From the NCBI RefSeq assembly GCF_902506535.1, contig NZ_LR733825.1, positions 1,049,992-1,113,991 on the forward strand: a DNA stretch of 64,000 nucleotides, given 5' to 3'. The stretch comes from Pseudomonas sp. 8Z. Lineage in GTDB: Bacteria; Pseudomonadota; Gammaproteobacteria; Pseudomonadales; Pseudomonadaceae. Positions 25,995 to 34,860 of the stretch are shown one piece after another. Under the pieces are notes generated by a model. It was not told the origin of the DNA. It saw only the letters and a program-made list of their open reading frames with translations, and ran no database searches. The translations under genes and the position numbers were made by a program. The first letter of the stretch is position 1. Each line of letters begins with the position of its first letter.

Positions 25995-27473
25995 TTACTC
26001 CTTGTCCAGCTTGCCGACCAGCGACAGGGTGAAGTCGGCACCCATGTACTTGAAGTGCGGGCGCACGTTCAAGCTGACGCGGTACCAGCCCGGCTCGCCT
26101 TCAACATCGCTAACGATGACCTGGGCGGCGCGCAGCGGACGACGGCTACGCACTTCGGAGCTCGGGTTCTCTTGGTCAGCGACGTACTGGCGGATCCACT
26201 TGTTGAGTTCCAGCTCCAGGTCGGTACGCTCTTTCCAGGCGCCGATCTGCTCGCGCTGCAGCACTTTCAGGTAGTGAGCCAGGCGGTTGATGATGAACAT
26301 GTACGGCAGCTGGGTGCCCAGCTTGTAGTTCAGTTCAGCGGTCTTGCCTTCTTCACTGATGCCGAAGAATTTCGGCTTCTGCGCGGAGTTGGCGGAGAAG
26401 AACGCAGCGTTGTCGCTGCCCTTGCGCATGGTCAGGGCGATGAAGCCTTCTTCGGCCAGCTCGTACTCGCGGCGGTCGGAGACCAGCACTTCGGTCGGGA
26501 TCTTGGTCTCGATCTCGCCCATGCTCTCGAAGTGGTGCAACGGCAGATCTTCCACCGCGCCACCGCTCTGCGGGCCGATGATGTTCGGGCACCAGCGGAA
26601 CTTGGCGAAGCTGTCGGTCAGACGGCTGGCGAAGGCGTAGGCGGTGTTGCCCCACAGGTAGTGCTCGTGGCTGTTGGCCACGTTTTCCTTGTAGACGAAG
26701 GTTTTAACCGGGTTGTCTTCCGGGTCGTACGGGTTGCGCAGCAGGAAGCGCGGTACGGTCAGGCCGACGTAGCGGGCATCTTCCTGCTCGCGGAAGCTCT
26801 GCCACTTGGTGAATTGCGGGCCTTCGAAGTGGTCTTTCAGATCCTTCAGATCCGGCAGGCCGGTGAAGGTCTCCAGGCCGAAGAATTTCGGGCCGGCGGC
26901 AGCGATAAACGGCGCGTGGGACATGCAGGCCACCGAGGCGACGTACTGCAGGGTCTTGACGTCCGGGGCGCTCGGGTCGAAGAAGTAGTTGGCGATCAGG
27001 GCGCCGACCGGCTGGCCACCGAACTGGCCGTACTCGGCGGTGTAGATGTGCTTGTACAGGCCGGACTGAACGATTTCCGGGCTGTCTTCGAAGTCATCGA
27101 GCAGATCCTGCTTGGAGGCGTTGAGGATCTCCAGCTTGATGTTCTCGCGGAAGTTGGTGCGATCCACCAGCAGCTTGAGGCCGCGCCAGGAGGATTCCAG
27201 AGCCTGGAACTGCTGGTGGTGGAGGATTTCGTCCATCTGCCGGCTGAGTTTGGCGTCGATCTCCGCGATCATGCGGTCGACCATGGCCTTTTTCACCGGC
27301 TCGTTTTCGTTCTGCGGCTTGAGCAGCTCTTCGATGAAGGCCGACACGCCACGTTTGGCGATGTCGTAGGCTTCGTCGTCCGGAGTCAGCTTGGTTTCCG
27401 CGATGATGCGATCGAGGATGCCGAGATCAGCGGCGCTGTGGCTGCTTTCTACGGCTGCGCTAGTCGTGCTCAT
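25995..27473 (-). CDS. tssC: T6SS contractile sheath large subunit TssC
   Basis: A 492-residue TssC (VipB/ImpD family). The N-terminal region includes IDAKLSRQMDEILHHQQFQA and the strongly conserved SWRGLKLLVDRTNF. The central region has the family GADKPDV-equivalent and PFIAAA blocks, and the C-terminal part contains FKYMGADFTLSLVGKLDKE. With TssB it builds the contractile sheath recycled by ClpV. It lies 26 bases after tssB. There are no irregularities in length. Confidence 0.97.
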   Translation of the reverse strand: MSTTSAAVESSHSAADLGILDRIIAETKLTPDDEAYDIAKRGVSAFIEELLKPQNENEPVKKAMVDRMIAEIDAKLSRQMDEILHHQQFQALESSWRGLKLLVDRTNFRENIKLEILNASKQDLLDDFEDSPEIVQSGLYKHIYTAEYGQFGGQPVGALIANYFFDPSAPDVKTLQYVASVACMSHAPFIAAAGPKFFGLETFTGLPDLKDLKDHFEGPQFTKWQSFREQEDARYVGLTVPRFLLRNPYDPEDNPVKTFVYKENVANSHEHYLWGNTAYAFASRLTDSFAKFRWCPNIIGPQSGGAVEDLPLHHFESMGEIETKIPTEVLVSDRREYELAEEGFIALTMRKGSDNAAFFSANSAQKPKFFGISEEGKTAELNYKLGTQLPYMFIINRLAHYLKVLQREQIGAWKERTDLELELNKWIRQYVADQENPSSEVRSRRPLRAAQVIVSDVEGEPGWYRVSLNVRPHFKYMGADFTLSLVGKLDKE

Positions 27474-27499
27474 GAGGTTGCGTCCTTGTCAGTTGAGTA

Positions 27500-28006
27500 T
27501 CAGGAATCGAGCTTGTCTTGGGCGGCCAGGCCCAGTTCGCCGAGCACGCGGTCACGCGAGTCGTCGTCGGAGAGCACGCTCTCGATGGCCTTGCGGAAAG
27601 CCGGAGCGTTGCCCAGCGGGCCTTTCAGGGCGACCAGGGCGTCGCGCAGTTCCATCAGTTTCTTCAGCTCCGGCACCTGCTCGACCAGGTTGGCGGGGTT
27701 GAAGTCCTTCATGGAGTTGATCTTCAGTTGCACGGCCAGCTCGTCGTCGGTCTCTTCGTCCTGCAGACGATTCGGCACAGCGAAGGTCAGGTTCAGCTCT
27801 TGCTTGGCCAGCACTTCATCGAAGCTGTTCTTGTCGATGCTGATGGGCTTGCGGTCTTCGATCTTGCGATCGTCGGCACGCTGAGTGAAATCACCAAGCA
27901 CCATGAGCTTCAAGGGCAGTTCGATTTCTTCCTGGGCACCGCCGGTGGCGGGCTTGAAAGTGACGTTGATGCGTTCCTTGGGGGCTACCGAACCTTCTTT
28001 GGCCAT
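27500..28006 (-). CDS. tssB: T6SS contractile sheath small subunit TssB
   Basis: A 168-residue TssB (VipA/ImpB family). It opens MAKEGSVAPKERINVTFKPA and contains ELPLKLMVLGDFT and the SIDKNSFDEVL segment, both typical of the family. It pairs with TssC to form sheath protomers. The start was chosen at the ATG with AAGGAG seven bases upstream; the longer open frame runs back through the tssA-tssB gap without a ribosome site. The C-terminal helix (about residues 120-160) should carry contacts to ClpV or TssC. Confidence 0.97.
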   Translation of the reverse strand: MAKEGSVAPKERINVTFKPATGGAQEEIELPLKLMVLGDFTQRADDRKIEDRKPISIDKNSFDEVLAKQELNLTFAVPNRLQDEETDDELAVQLKINSMKDFNPANLVEQVPELKKLMELRDALVALKGPLGNAPAFRKAIESVLSDDDSRDRVLGELGLAAQDKLDS

Positions 28007-28062
28007 GGGTGTTCTCCTTTGCGTTGATGGCCCGGAGGCCTTTGATTGGGCGTATTGCCGCT

Positions 28063-29625
28063 TTACTCCAGCACCACCTCGAGGTCGAGGTGGCACAACC
28101 TGCGATAGATCTCGTCCTTGCTGTCACGTACCGCGTGGTTCTGCGGCAGCAGTTCGCAGCAGTTGTGCAGCAGACGCAGCACATCCAGGGCGAGATCGGG
28201 TTCCCACTCGCCGAGGCCGGAGGCCTGCAGCGTCTGGTCGAGCGATTCGAGTTGGGTCTTGGCCAGGTCGTACTTCTTCGCGGCGAAGCACAGACGGGCC
28301 AGAGTCAGTTGCCAGAAGAAGCGTTCGCGGCCACCACGGGCACGCGACATGCCTTGCTTGAGCTGCTGCACGGCGGCTTTCAGGCCGTCCTTGCGCAGGC
28401 CGGGCAGCACCTTCTGCAAGGCTTCTTCCCAGGGCGGCGTGGCGCCCATCTCGCTGGCGGCGGGCTTCTTCTCGATTTCCGGCGCCTGCAAGTGCGGCAG
28501 CACGTGGGCACCGATCCAGGCACGGGTTTCGGCGTCGGCGAAGGGCACGCCGTCGTGAAAGCGCAGCTCGTCGAGACCGGGAACACGTTGCAGGAACAGG
28601 GCGAGCTGGATCTCCACTTCACGCATGGCCTGGTCGGCCTTGAGTTCCTGCAGGCATTCCCAGACCAGGCGCTGGCCGTCGAGCCAAAAGGGCGCGCGGG
28701 CGATGCTGGCTTCGAGGTCGGCGAGCAGGTCGGCGTAGGCAGCCTGAGCAAAACGCTCTTTATAAGAGGCCAGCTTGTCGGCCGGCAGGCCGCGCAGGGC
28801 TGTGATGTGTTCGGCGTTGCGCTCGGGCAGCGACTCGATGGGCAGCCAGAGCAGAGTGCGCGACAGGCGCAGCGGTTTGAGGTCGGTGGTCTTGTTCTTC
28901 AGCCACCAGGCGCACAGCGGGCGGGCGGCATCCTGCTGGGTACGCAGGGCCTTGTGCGCGTCCTTCTCGTTTTCGATGGGGCCGGTGCCGGTGATGATTT
29001 GGGTGGCAACCTGCTTGACCTGGGCGATGGCGGCGCCCACAGCACCCGGCTCGGCCTGGCCCTGACTGGCACGTTTGATCTGCTCATCGAGGCGACGGCA
29101 CAGCGGCAGTAGCAGTGGCGATTCCTCGCCAAGGTGGCTCGACAAACTGGCTTCGAGGCCATGCAGATGTTCGGCCAGTCGGCGGAACAACGGCAGTTGC
29201 TCGCTGATCGGTACATGCTCGGCCAATGCCTGCTCCAGGCGCGGCAGCAACCAATTAATGGCAGCCGCACGGGTACGCGCCTTGCGCGGATGCAGTTCGT
29301 GCCAGTGATTTTCGCAGAGGTAATGCAGCAGGTTGAGGCCAGCCTGCAGGCCGGCGAAGGACTCACGCTGAAACAGCCCCCAGGTCAACCAGGTGGCAGC
29401 ACGTAGATCCTTGGATTGGGTGGTGAGCAGGTTCTCGCTGCCCTCGCGCACTTTCTGCCAGTCGATACCGCCGGTTTCATGCAGGGAAGCGGCCTTGCCC
29501 AGCTCAGTTTCCAGCATTTCGTATTCACTGGAATAACGAACATCTTCGCCAGCAAAGTTACCCTCGATAATAGGGGTCTTGGCCAGATTTAGATAATGCG
29601 CTGTCAGTTTGCTGGAGTATGTCAT
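28063..29625 (-). CDS. tssA: T6SS assembly cap protein TssA
   Basis: A 520-residue TssA with the N-terminal ImpA_N domain (NFAGEDVRYSSEYEMLETEL, then DWQKVREGSENLL and KDLRAATWL) and a long alpha-helical C-terminal region ending in a VasL/TssA-type helical domain. TssA primes the baseplate and caps the growing sheath-tube. It is the first gene of the operon as it stands in this window; the non-coding 435 bases upstream are where the main promoter should be. It corresponds to hsiA2 in position. Confidence 0.93.
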   Translation of the reverse strand: MTYSSKLTAHYLNLAKTPIIEGNFAGEDVRYSSEYEMLETELGKAASLHETGGIDWQKVREGSENLLTTQSKDLRAATWLTWGLFQRESFAGLQAGLNLLHYLCENHWHELHPRKARTRAAAINWLLPRLEQALAEHVPISEQLPLFRRLAEHLHGLEASLSSHLGEESPLLLPLCRRLDEQIKRASQGQAEPGAVGAAIAQVKQVATQIITGTGPIENEKDAHKALRTQQDAARPLCAWWLKNKTTDLKPLRLSRTLLWLPIESLPERNAEHITALRGLPADKLASYKERFAQAAYADLLADLEASIARAPFWLDGQRLVWECLQELKADQAMREVEIQLALFLQRVPGLDELRFHDGVPFADAETRAWIGAHVLPHLQAPEIEKKPAASEMGATPPWEEALQKVLPGLRKDGLKAAVQQLKQGMSRARGGRERFFWQLTLARLCFAAKKYDLAKTQLESLDQTLQASGLGEWEPDLALDVLRLLHNCCELLPQNHAVRDSKDEIYRRLCHLDLEVVLE

Positions 29626-30060
29626 TCCATGACTCGACTATAAAAAGTGGGCAATTTCTACGGAACTACAAAGTGCCATCAAAATGATGGCAAAAACGCC
29701 GTTTGCGCAACTTTTTGCGCAGCCGTTTGTGCAACAACTTGCGCAAGATCCTTATAGGTCGGGCATCCTAGACCCATGTACAGAGTGGTTCAACCTCTCA
29801 AAGTGTGAAATGCATAACATCCACACACATCTTTCAAATTATTACGAAACCTCCGTAAAGATGACTTGCCACACTTAACGAGCAAGTTGCCATAAACGCT
29901 TTTGCTATCAGACAAATTATTTCTTAGTTGTAAGAGATAACTTACTGGCAAAGTAGTGGCGCGTCACATTTGATGGCGCGCTGATAGTATTTTCTGCGAT
30001 GCCTAACGCGGTTTGATTGGTTGATTTATGCCAACAGCCACGGCAACGCCCCAGATCTCC
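29626..30060. other. 435-bp intergenic region upstream of tssA
   Basis: This region lacks a convincing gene and is AT-rich compared with both sides. It separates the tssA start from the 3' end of the mutarotase gene, which also reads leftward. Near tssA it contains a 12-bp-periodic array of TTGCGCAA-like palindromes (29703-29746). A weak minus-strand sigma70-like pair, TTGATG with TAGAAA 16 bases later, lies at about 29657-29684. A GG-N10-GC sigma54 signature reading toward tssA was looked for and not found. The far half (29880-30060) shows nothing I can name. Confidence 0.5.
29703..29746. promoter_or_regulatory. array of four palindromes at exact 12-bp spacing
   Basis: Four copies of the self-complementary octamer TTGCGCAA start at 29703, 29715 (last base G), 29727 (TTGTGCAA) and 29739, always 12 bases apart and separated by four bases. 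They lie 78-121 bases upstream of the tssA ATG. Tandem palindromes this regular suggest cooperative binding of a dimeric regulator. A plus-strand frame reads them as a repeated F-A-Q motif, but that short frame has no good ribosome site. Confidence 0.55.
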
Positions 30061-30960
30061 TCAGACAATCGGTACGCTGGAAATGCGCAGCTCAAGCAGG
30101 TGCCGTTCGTCGGCTTTCAACTGAACGATATCCTCAAGCAGGTTGGCGGTTTCGATGCACAGCATGTTTTGCCAGGCATCATCTGGAAACTGTGACAAGC
30201 GCTTGGCCTTTTCTATCCAGGGATTCCATAGCACCGCTGAACGCGAGCCTCGCGCATCCAGATGAATGCGTCGCCCCCAGCCAGGGTCGACGATGCTCAG
30301 ACGCGCTGGTGTATCGAGGTAAATTCGATCCGTCTCGGCCGTGAAGGTCGGCTCGCCTTCCTGGTTCAGCTCACGCCAATCCTGCAGGGTGTCCAGATAA
30401 CGGCAGCCATGCATGCCCTCGACGCTCACCTGGCGTACATCGCTGACGGCGAAGTAACTGTGCAGGGCCTGGCTGATGGCCAAAGGCGCACGGTCACGAT
30501 TGAGGGTTTCCAGACGCATCGACAGATCCTGCGCCACACATACCGAGAAGGTCAGGCGTGCATCCTGCTGCCAGCCCGGTAGAGGCGAATTACGCGTGTC
30601 GTAGGCTAGGTGCAGCGTCACCTCGCCATCCTCTTCGTCGATGCCCTGCAGTTGCCAATCCTCAGCGCGCACCAAGCCATGCGCGGGGGCGTCTGCCTGC
30701 TGATAGTGGGCTTGAACGGAATCGGGATTGCGGCGCAGGTCGCCGAACCAGGGCCAGCAGATCGGCACACCACCGCGCACACTCTGCCCACTGCGGTAGG
30801 CCGCCTCAGGACTGAGCCAGATCAGCGGCTGCTGCCCCTCCTGGCGATAGCTGAGGATCTGTGCGCCTTGCTGCGCAAGCAGCAATTCGCTGCCGGCGAC
30901 ACGAATACGCCAGCAGGTCAGTTGATCCAGTTCCATGCGTTCAACTTGGGTGCTGCTCAT
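30061..30960 (-). CDS. D-hexose-6-phosphate mutarotase, YeaD-like
   Basis: A 299-residue galactose-mutarotase-superfamily protein of the aldose-6-phosphate 1-epimerase (YeaD/YMR099C) type, which interconverts alpha and beta hexose 6-phosphates. Typical features are GGVPICWPWFG, the DAPAHGLVR histidine motif, ISQALHSYFAVSD with the second histidine, and the C-terminal VLWNPWIEKAK, with the catalytic glutamate probably in the LCIETAN region. The start ATG at 30960 was preferred over a longer frame because the extension overlaps the terminator side and looks non-protein-like. It is monocistronic in appearance. Confidence 0.9.
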   Translation of the reverse strand: MSSTQVERMELDQLTCWRIRVAGSELLLAQQGAQILSYRQEGQQPLIWLSPEAAYRSGQSVRGGVPICWPWFGDLRRNPDSVQAHYQQADAPAHGLVRAEDWQLQGIDEEDGEVTLHLAYDTRNSPLPGWQQDARLTFSVCVAQDLSMRLETLNRDRAPLAISQALHSYFAVSDVRQVSVEGMHGCRYLDTLQDWRELNQEGEPTFTAETDRIYLDTPARLSIVDPGWGRRIHLDARGSRSAVLWNPWIEKAKRLSQFPDDAWQNMLCIETANLLEDIVQLKADERHLLELRISSVPIV

Positions 30961-31001
30961 GAAAGCTCTCACTTTGTGAAGTGCAATGCCGCCGCAAAAC
31001 A

Positions 31002-31028
31002 AAACGCCCGTCACAAGGACGGGCGTTT
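31002..31028 (-). terminator. rho-independent terminator after dctM
   Basis: An 11-bp perfect stem (AAACGCCCGTC paired with GACGGGCGTTT) with a five-base loop. On the minus strand it is followed by TGTTTTG, so it ends transcription of the TRAP permease operon 24 bases after the dctM stop. Confidence 0.85.
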
Positions 31029-31051
31029 GCGTGACTTGCGGGTGTTTAGAC

Positions 31052-32428
31052 CTACTTGCCGTACACCAGTTCCGGCAGCCAAGTAATAAGCCCAGGAAAG
31101 ACGTAGGCGATCACCAGCAGCAATAGCTGGATCAGGATGAACGGCACCACACCTTTATAGATAGTGCTGGTGGCCACACTGGCCGGTGTCACGCCGCGCA
31201 GGTAGAACAGCGCGAAACCGAACGGCGGCGTGAGGAACGAGGTCTGCAGGTTAAGGGCGATCATCACCCCGAGCCAGATCGGATCCAGGCCCATGGCCAG
31301 TAACACCGGCCCGACAATTGGTACCACCACGAAGGTGATTTCGATGAAGTCGAGGATGAAGCCGAGCAGGAAGATCACCAGCATCACCACGAAGAACGCA
31401 CCGAGCACGCCGCCAGGCAACTGGGCGAACACGTCCTCGATCAGCACTTCACCACCGAAACCACGGAACACCAGGGAGAACAGCGAGGCGCCAATCAGGA
31501 TCATGAAGACCATGGCGCTGATTTCAGTGGTGCCGTAGGCCACTTCCTTGAGCTGGCTGAAATTCAGCTTGTTCTTGCTCAGCGCCAGCAACATGGCGCC
31601 GACAGCGCCCAAAGCCGCGGCTTCGGTCGGCGTGGCATAACCGGCGAGGATCGAACCGAGCACCGCGCCAATCAGGATCAGCGGCGGAATCAGTGCCTTG
31701 GCCAGCTTGCCCCATTCGATCGGGCCGAGCTCTTCCTGCGGCAGCGCCGGCAGCTTCTTCGGCTGAAAGATCGCCACGAAGATGATGTAGGCGATGTACA
31801 GGCTAACCAGCAATAGGCCCGGCAGCAGCGCACCCACGAACAGGTCGCCGACCGAAACGGTCTTCGGCGAGAAGATGCCCATTTTCAACTGCGCCTGTTG
31901 ATAGGCGCTGGACATCACATCACCGAGCAGCACCAGCACGATCGACGGCGGAATGATCTGCCCAAGAGTGCCAGTAGCCGCCAGGGTGCCGGTGGCAATC
32001 GCTGGGTCATAGCCACGGCGCAGCATGGTTGGCAGAGCCAGCAGACCCATGGTCACCACGGTGGCACCGACGATGCCGGTGCTGGCGGCGAGCAGGGCGC
32101 CCACCACGCACACGGAAATCGCCAGACCACCACGCAGGGTGCCGAACAGGCGCGACATGGACTCGAGCAAATCCTCGGCCACCCGCGAGCGCTCCAGCAT
32201 CACGCCCATGAACACGAACAGCGGCACGGCCAGCATGGTCTGGTTGTTCATGATGCCGAACAGGCGGTTGGGCAGGGCGCTCAGGTAACCGGCATCGAAG
32301 CTGCCAGTGAGCGCGCCGATACCGGCGAACAGCAGAGAAACACCGGCCAAGGTAAAAGCCACTGGGAAACCAGCCATCAAAGCCGCACAGATGCTGATAA
32401 ACAGCAGAATCGCCATCAACTCAGCCAT
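31052..32428 (-). CDS. dctM: TRAP transporter large permease DctM
   Basis: A 458-residue membrane protein of the TRAP large-subunit family, with 12 or more helices and hallmark segments LAVPLFVFMGVMLERSRVAE, ALLAASTGIVGATVVTMGLL and GQIIPPSIVLVLLGD. It uses the sodium gradient to import a carboxylate-type substrate delivered by the periplasmic DctP. The start overlaps the end of dctQ by eight bases. The binding protein is encoded divergently at 33209. The substrate cannot be read from the sequence; relatives are annotated as mannitol/chloroaromatic-type TRAP systems. Confidence 0.93.
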   Translation of the reverse strand: MAELMAILLFISICAALMAGFPVAFTLAGVSLLFAGIGALTGSFDAGYLSALPNRLFGIMNNQTMLAVPLFVFMGVMLERSRVAEDLLESMSRLFGTLRGGLAISVCVVGALLAASTGIVGATVVTMGLLALPTMLRRGYDPAIATGTLAATGTLGQIIPPSIVLVLLGDVMSSAYQQAQLKMGIFSPKTVSVGDLFVGALLPGLLLVSLYIAYIIFVAIFQPKKLPALPQEELGPIEWGKLAKALIPPLILIGAVLGSILAGYATPTEAAALGAVGAMLLALSKNKLNFSQLKEVAYGTTEISAMVFMILIGASLFSLVFRGFGGEVLIEDVFAQLPGGVLGAFFVVMLVIFLLGFILDFIEITFVVVPIVGPVLLAMGLDPIWLGVMIALNLQTSFLTPPFGFALFYLRGVTPASVATSTIYKGVVPFILIQLLLLVIAYVFPGLITWLPELVYGK

Positions 32429-32966
32429 GTTTCACCTCCGGGGCCGGCAGGCGACCGCTGACGACGTAGAGCGCCTTGATGACGTTGGACAGGCCCTGCA
32501 GCACCAGGCTGACCACCAGCACCAGGATGATGCTCTTCTGCAGATAGACGAAGTGCAGACCGCCCGACTCGCTGGAGGCCTCAAGGGTTGCCCAGGAGTT
32601 GCTCACATAGTCCCAACTGGCCCAGCCGAGGAACAGGCTGACCGGTAACAAAAACAGCAACGTGCCGAACAGATCGACCAGTGCCTGCAGGCGTGCGCTG
32701 AATTTCTGATAGAAGATATCCACACGCACGTGGCCGTTACGCTGCAAAACCCAAGAGGCAGCGCCCATGAACACCAATGCGTGAGCGTACAGCACAGACT
32801 CCTGCAGAGCCGTGGCACCGATACCGAAGCCGTAGCGCAGCACTACGACGATGGCAGTGCCGACCACCAGAAACAGGGTCAGCCAGGCGCAGGCCTTGCC
32901 GAAATTGGCGTTGAGACTGTCGATCAGGGACGCAAGCGCGAGGGGAAGTGATGGCTTGTCGGACAT
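32421..32966 (-). CDS. dctQ: TRAP transporter small permease DctQ
   Basis: A 181-residue four-helix protein of the DctQ family. Features are FLVVGTAIVVVLRYGFGIG in the first part, ESVLYAHALVFMGAASWVL in the second helix, and RNGHVRVDIFY, the conserved loop of this family. It forms the membrane complex with DctM. The chosen ATG has AAGGA six bases upstream; the open frame continues further upstream without a ribosome site. It overlaps dctM by eight bases. Confidence 0.92.
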   Translation of the reverse strand: MSDKPSLPLALASLIDSLNANFGKACAWLTLFLVVGTAIVVVLRYGFGIGATALQESVLYAHALVFMGAASWVLQRNGHVRVDIFYQKFSARLQALVDLFGTLLFLLPVSLFLGWASWDYVSNSWATLEASSESGGLHFVYLQKSIILVLVVSLVLQGLSNVIKALYVVSGRLPAPEVKHG

Positions 32967-33102
32967 AGTGAGTCCTTTATCGTTATGAGGAGGAGACCGG
33001 ACCAGCCCGATTGGCTGGCGACCACGCCACCGGCGAGCTTGTGGGACGCGGGCCGGCGATTCTAGGCAGGCTACAGGCCATGCAGCAATGCCCATGCAAC
33101 TT

Positions 33103-33117
33103 TAGTCGTAGCGACTA
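33103..33117. promoter_or_regulatory. palindrome between divergent dctQ and dctP
   Basis: The perfect inverted repeat TAGTCG-TAG-CGACTA lies in the 242-base gap between the divergent dctQM and dctP genes, about 90 bases before dctP. It is a candidate operator that could coordinate both transcripts; the regulator is unknown. Confidence 0.35.
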
Positions 33118-33208
33118 GGCTTGTGAGTCACTTCGCCCTATGTTACTCAAGCCCGGTCTACCTTCGGCGATCCCGTGGTCAGACCAATACAACAACAAGG
33201 AGCATTGC

Positions 33209-34309
33209 ATGAAACGTCGCGACATACTCGCCGCAGCAGGCGTAGGCCTAGCAGCAACCGCCCTGGCAGGCTGCAAAGAAGAAGCGAAGAGCGCCGCAGC
33301 GCCCCAAGAGGGTTCGAGTGCCCAGACTTTCACCTGGAAAATGGTCACCTCCTGGCCGAAGAACTTCCCCGGCGTCGGCGTAGGAGCTGAGCGCTTCGCC
33401 AAGCTGGTCGACGAGATGAGCAACGGCCGCCTGAAGGTCAAGGTCTACGCCGCAGGCGAACTGGTGCCGGCACTGGAAGTGTTCGACGCAGTCTCGCGCG
33501 GCACCGCCGAAATGGGCCATGGCGCCCCTTACTACTGGAAAGGCAAGGTACCGGCGGCACAGTTCTTCTGCGCCCTGCCGTTCGGCCCGAACGCCCAGGA
33601 AATGAACGCCTGGCTGAGCTACGGTGGCGGTCAAGCCCTCTGGGAAGAGGTCTACAAGCCATTTGGCGTACTGCCGATGGCCTGCGGCAACACCGGCGTG
33701 CAGACCGCAGGCTGGTTCAACAAGGAAATGAACTCGGTCGATGACTTCAAGGGCCTGAAGATGCGTACCCCTGGCTTGGGCGGCGAAGTGCTGACCAAAA
33801 TGGGCGGCACCGTGGTCAACATGCCGGCCGGTGAAATTTTCACCGCCATGCAAACTGGCGCCATCGACGCCACTGAGTGGATCGGCCCGTACAACGACCT
33901 GGCCCTGGGCCTGCACAAAGCCGCCAAGTACTACTACACCCCTGGCTGGCAGGAGCCGAGCGTACTGTTCGAGCTGGACATCAATATCAAGGCCTGGGAA
34001 ACCTTGCCGGCAGACCTCAAAGCCATCGTTCGCGCCGCCGCGCGCGACGTCAACGGCGACATGCTCGACGACTACAACGCCAAGAACATGGAAGCACTGG
34101 AACAGCTCAAGGCCGACGGCGTGGAAGTTCGCCGCCTGCCGGACGCCGTTCTGGCCCGCTTGAAGGAAGTGGCGGGTGAAGTGGTCGAGGCCAGCGCCGC
34201 AGCCGACCCGGCCGCCACCAAGGTCTGGGAACACCAGAAGGCCTACCTCAAGCGCCTGTACGACTACGCGGAAGTGGCCGACAAGGACATCTATAACATC
34301 CGCGGCTAA
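33209..34309 (+). CDS. dctP: TRAP transporter substrate-binding protein DctP
   Basis: A 366-residue periplasmic binding protein. The N-terminus MKRRDILAAAGVGLAATALA followed by GC combines a twin-arginine-like motif with a lipobox, so it may be exported folded and lipid-anchored. The mature protein follows the TRAP DctP pattern, with FTWKMVTSWPKNFPGVG at the start and the substrate-carboxylate segment GLKMRTPGLGGEVL in the middle (the arginine of this motif usually binds the ligand carboxylate). The ATG has AAGGAG eight bases upstream. It is divergent from dctQM and followed by a strong terminator. Confidence 0.92.
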   Translation: MKRRDILAAAGVGLAATALAGCKEEAKSAAAPQEGSSAQTFTWKMVTSWPKNFPGVGVGAERFAKLVDEMSNGRLKVKVYAAGELVPALEVFDAVSRGTAEMGHGAPYYWKGKVPAAQFFCALPFGPNAQEMNAWLSYGGGQALWEEVYKPFGVLPMACGNTGVQTAGWFNKEMNSVDDFKGLKMRTPGLGGEVLTKMGGTVVNMPAGEIFTAMQTGAIDATEWIGPYNDLALGLHKAAKYYYTPGWQEPSVLFELDINIKAWETLPADLKAIVRAAARDVNGDMLDDYNAKNMEALEQLKADGVEVRRLPDAVLARLKEVAGEVVEASAAADPAATKVWEHQKAYLKRLYDYAEVADKDIYNIRG

Positions 34310-34327
34310 GCCTCACTCGTGCATAGC

Positions 34328-34356
34328 AAAACGCCGGCGACTCAGCCGGCGTTTTT
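34328..34356 (+). terminator. rho-independent terminator after dctP
   Basis: An 11-bp stem (AAAACGCCGGC with GCCGGCGTTTT), six-base loop and trailing T run, 18 bases after the dctP stop. The A run on the left arm makes it usable for the converging thioesterase gene as well. Confidence 0.88.
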
Positions 34357-34369
34357 ATAGGCATCAAGA

Positions 34370-34774
34370 TCAGCCACGGCGTGGCGGTACAGGCCGGGTA
34401 CGACCACTGCCGTCGATGGCGACGAAGACGAATACCGCCTCGGTAACCTTGCGCCACTCGTTGGAAAGCGGGTCATCGCTCCACACTTCCACCATCATCT
34501 GAATCGAGCTGCGCCCCACTTCCAGTGCCTGGGTATAGAACGATAGCTGTGCGCCAACCGCCACCGGTACCAGAAAGGCCATGCGGTCGATGGCCACAGT
34601 CGCTACACGGCCACCGGCGACCTTGCTGGCCATGGCCGTGCCGGCGAGATCCATCTGCGATACCAGCCAGCCACCGTAGATGTCGCCAAAACCATTGGTT
34701 TCGCGCGGCAACGCGGTGATCTGCAGGGCCAGGTCGCCCTGTGGGATCGGGTCTTCCTGTTCGTAGTCATTCAT
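34370..34774 (-). CDS. acyl-CoA thioesterase, hot-dog fold (YciA-like)
   Basis: A 134-residue single hot-dog domain. The conserved block FGDIYGGWLVSQMDLAGTAM holds the glycine/aspartate region of YciA-type acyl-CoA hydrolases, and VATVAIDRMAFLVPVAVGA is the following strand pair. It hydrolyses acyl-CoA thioesters in the cytoplasm, with unknown chain preference. The ATG at 34774 is chosen because it begins the conserved domain; upstream codons lack support. A perfect palindrome lies 69 bases upstream and may be its operator. Confidence 0.85.
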   Translation of the reverse strand: MNDYEQEDPIPQGDLALQITALPRETNGFGDIYGGWLVSQMDLAGTAMASKVAGGRVATVAIDRMAFLVPVAVGAQLSFYTQALEVGRSSIQMMVEVWSDDPLSNEWRKVTEAVFVFVAIDGSGRTRPVPPRRG

Positions 34775-34842
34775 GGCTCGAAACTCACGGCGCGGTTGTT
34801 GTTCTGGGCGCGAACCCTGACGGGCAAAGGCCTGGCGAGTAT

Positions 34843-34860
34843 ACCGACTGAGCAGTCGGT
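34843..34860. promoter_or_regulatory. 18-bp palindromic operator candidate upstream of thioesterase gene
   Basis: ACCGACTG-AG-CAGTCGGT is a perfect 8+2+8 inverted repeat. On the minus strand a TATACT hexamer overlaps its end, so a bound protein would block a promoter reading into the thioesterase gene. The shape resembles operators of TetR-family repressors. No TetR gene lies nearby. Confidence 0.5.

Noticed and set aside
29703..29746. Possible CRISPR-like repeat array
   Set aside because: Repeats are 8 bases with 4-base spacers, far too short for CRISPR, and no cas genes are present.
29626..29760. sigma54 promoter for the T6SS operon
   Set aside because: A TGGCAC at about 29673-29683 on the minus strand looked promising, but GC is not found ten bases after the GG; other GG/GC pairs in the gap have wrong spacing.
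29684..29878. 64-codon plus-strand frame with repeated F-A-Q motif
   Set aside because: The repeat comes from the 12-bp palindrome array; there is no ribosome site or convincing protein beyond the repeat. Treated as regulatory DNA.
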